DNA of 5,551 bases. Origin: Actinomycetota bacterium. GTDB taxonomy: Bacteria > Actinomycetota > Thermoleophilia > Solirubrobacterales > Solirubrobacteraceae. The notes under the pieces are model-generated. The model was not told the origin of the DNA, searched no databases, and saw only the letters and a program-made list of their open reading frames with translations. Position 1 is the stretch's first letter. Each line of letters opens with the position of its first letter. Where the stretch lies: positions 1 to 5,551 of the forward strand of contig VAWY01000229.1 in assembly GCA_005888335.1 (NCBI GenBank), read 5' to 3'. This document shows, in pieces, positions 5,427 through 5,551 of the stretch. The position numbers and the translations under genes are program-made.

Positions 5427-5446
5427 TTTGGCTCTCTAGAGCCAAA
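5427..5446. repeat. 9-bp inverted repeat beside the tRNA breakpoint
   Basis: TTTGGCTCT and AGAGCCAAA are perfect inverted copies separated by CT. The repeat ends 8 nt before the first tRNA-like base. It could be an integrase/excisionase binding site or a small hairpin. No U-tract follows on the plus strand beyond the repeat. Confidence 0.55.
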
Positions 5447-5454
5447 AACCGATC

Positions 5455-5496
5455 CTACGGAACCGAAGGTCACAGGTTCGAATCCTGTCGGGCGCG
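5455..5496 (+). pseudogene. 3' fragment of tRNA-Arg(ACG), probable integrase attachment site
   Basis: The fragment reads as anticodon loop CTACGGA (5455-5461, anticodon ACG), 3' anticodon stem ACCGA, variable loop AGGTC, T-stem ACAGG (5472-5476), T-loop TTCGAAT, T-stem CCTGT, 3' acceptor strand CGGGCGC (5489-5495) and discriminator G5496. The T-arm pairs perfectly. The 5' half is missing: the five bases before the loop (CGATC) cannot pair with ACCGA, where TCGGT would be needed, and no GCGCCCG acceptor strand lies upstream. CCA is not encoded. Truncation exactly at the anticodon loop is a known crossover pattern for tyrosine integrases using tRNA genes. Because the native 3' end and terminator are on the right, the inserted element would lie to the left, with an intact tRNA-Arg at its other end. 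Random decay of a tRNA copy is the alternative. Confidence 0.7.
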
Positions 5497-5502
5497 CTCC
5501 AG

Positions 5503-5526
5503 AACCCCGGTGAATGCTGGGGTTTT
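5503..5526 (+). terminator. Rho-independent terminator after the tRNA fragment
   Basis: AACCCCGG and CTGGGGTT form an 8-bp stem (one G-T pair) with loop TGAATG. The T-run TTTT begins within the stem end, and a second GTTTT follows after CGTG. Its place 6 nt after the tRNA fragment suggests it is the native terminator of the original tRNA-Arg gene. Confidence 0.6.
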
Positions 5527-5551
5527 CGTGGTTTTGACCTTCGGTCTCAAG

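Noticed and set aside
5420..5496. Complete tRNA gene at this position
   Set aside because: The upstream bases cannot form the D-arm, 5' anticodon stem or 5' acceptor strand. Only the 3' portion is tRNA-like.

Overview
The window is very GC-rich, with strong third-position G/C bias and GTG as well as ATG starts. It also carries a large LuxR-type ATPase (LAL) regulator of the kind abundant in Actinomycetota. A high-GC actinobacterium is the best guess. A lineage such as Thermoleophilia/Solirubrobacterales is possible, but I cannot show it from this sequence.

Layout. Positions 1-3092 hold a minus-strand gene set read from right to left: an HxlR-family winged-helix regulator (2619-3092), a canonical crotonase/enoyl-CoA hydratase (1815-2603), and the N-terminal and middle parts of a LAL ATPase regulator (1795 down to the window edge, 3' end missing). 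Gaps between them are only 15 and 19 nt, so they look co-transcribed. Positions 3093-3253 are a shared divergent promoter region. It contains two near-identical inverted repeats (GTTGC-N5-GCAAC), each lying over the -35 box of one of the two opposing promoters. Positions 3254-5005 hold a plus-strand pair: a second, divergent crotonase with both catalytic-position glutamates but an altered oxyanion loop, and a metallo-beta-lactamase (MBL) fold hydrolase with an intact metal site. A third gene, a short-chain dehydrogenase (SDR), appears to have followed with a GTGA overlap, but only a damaged 5' remnant is left. That remnant runs straight into the 3' end of a PIN-domain (VapC-like) toxin gene, so 5002-5283 is a rearrangement scar.

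Positions 5284-5551 are non-coding. They hold two GC-rich hairpins, a pair of direct repeats, a 9-bp inverted repeat, then the 3' part of a tRNA-Arg(ACG) gene (anticodon loop to discriminator base) followed by an apparent rho-independent terminator. The 5' half of the tRNA is absent. This is the usual signature of an integrase attachment site, with the displaced native 3' end at the far end of an inserted element. By that geometry the inserted DNA would lie to the left, so some or all of the genes in this window may be on a genomic island.

Working model (inference): HxlR controls both arms through the twin operators. The arms encode acyl-CoA-acting enzymes (two crotonases, an MBL hydrolase that could be a thioesterase, and formerly an SDR), which together resemble a small acyl-CoA catabolic module. 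The LAL protein may add a second layer of control.
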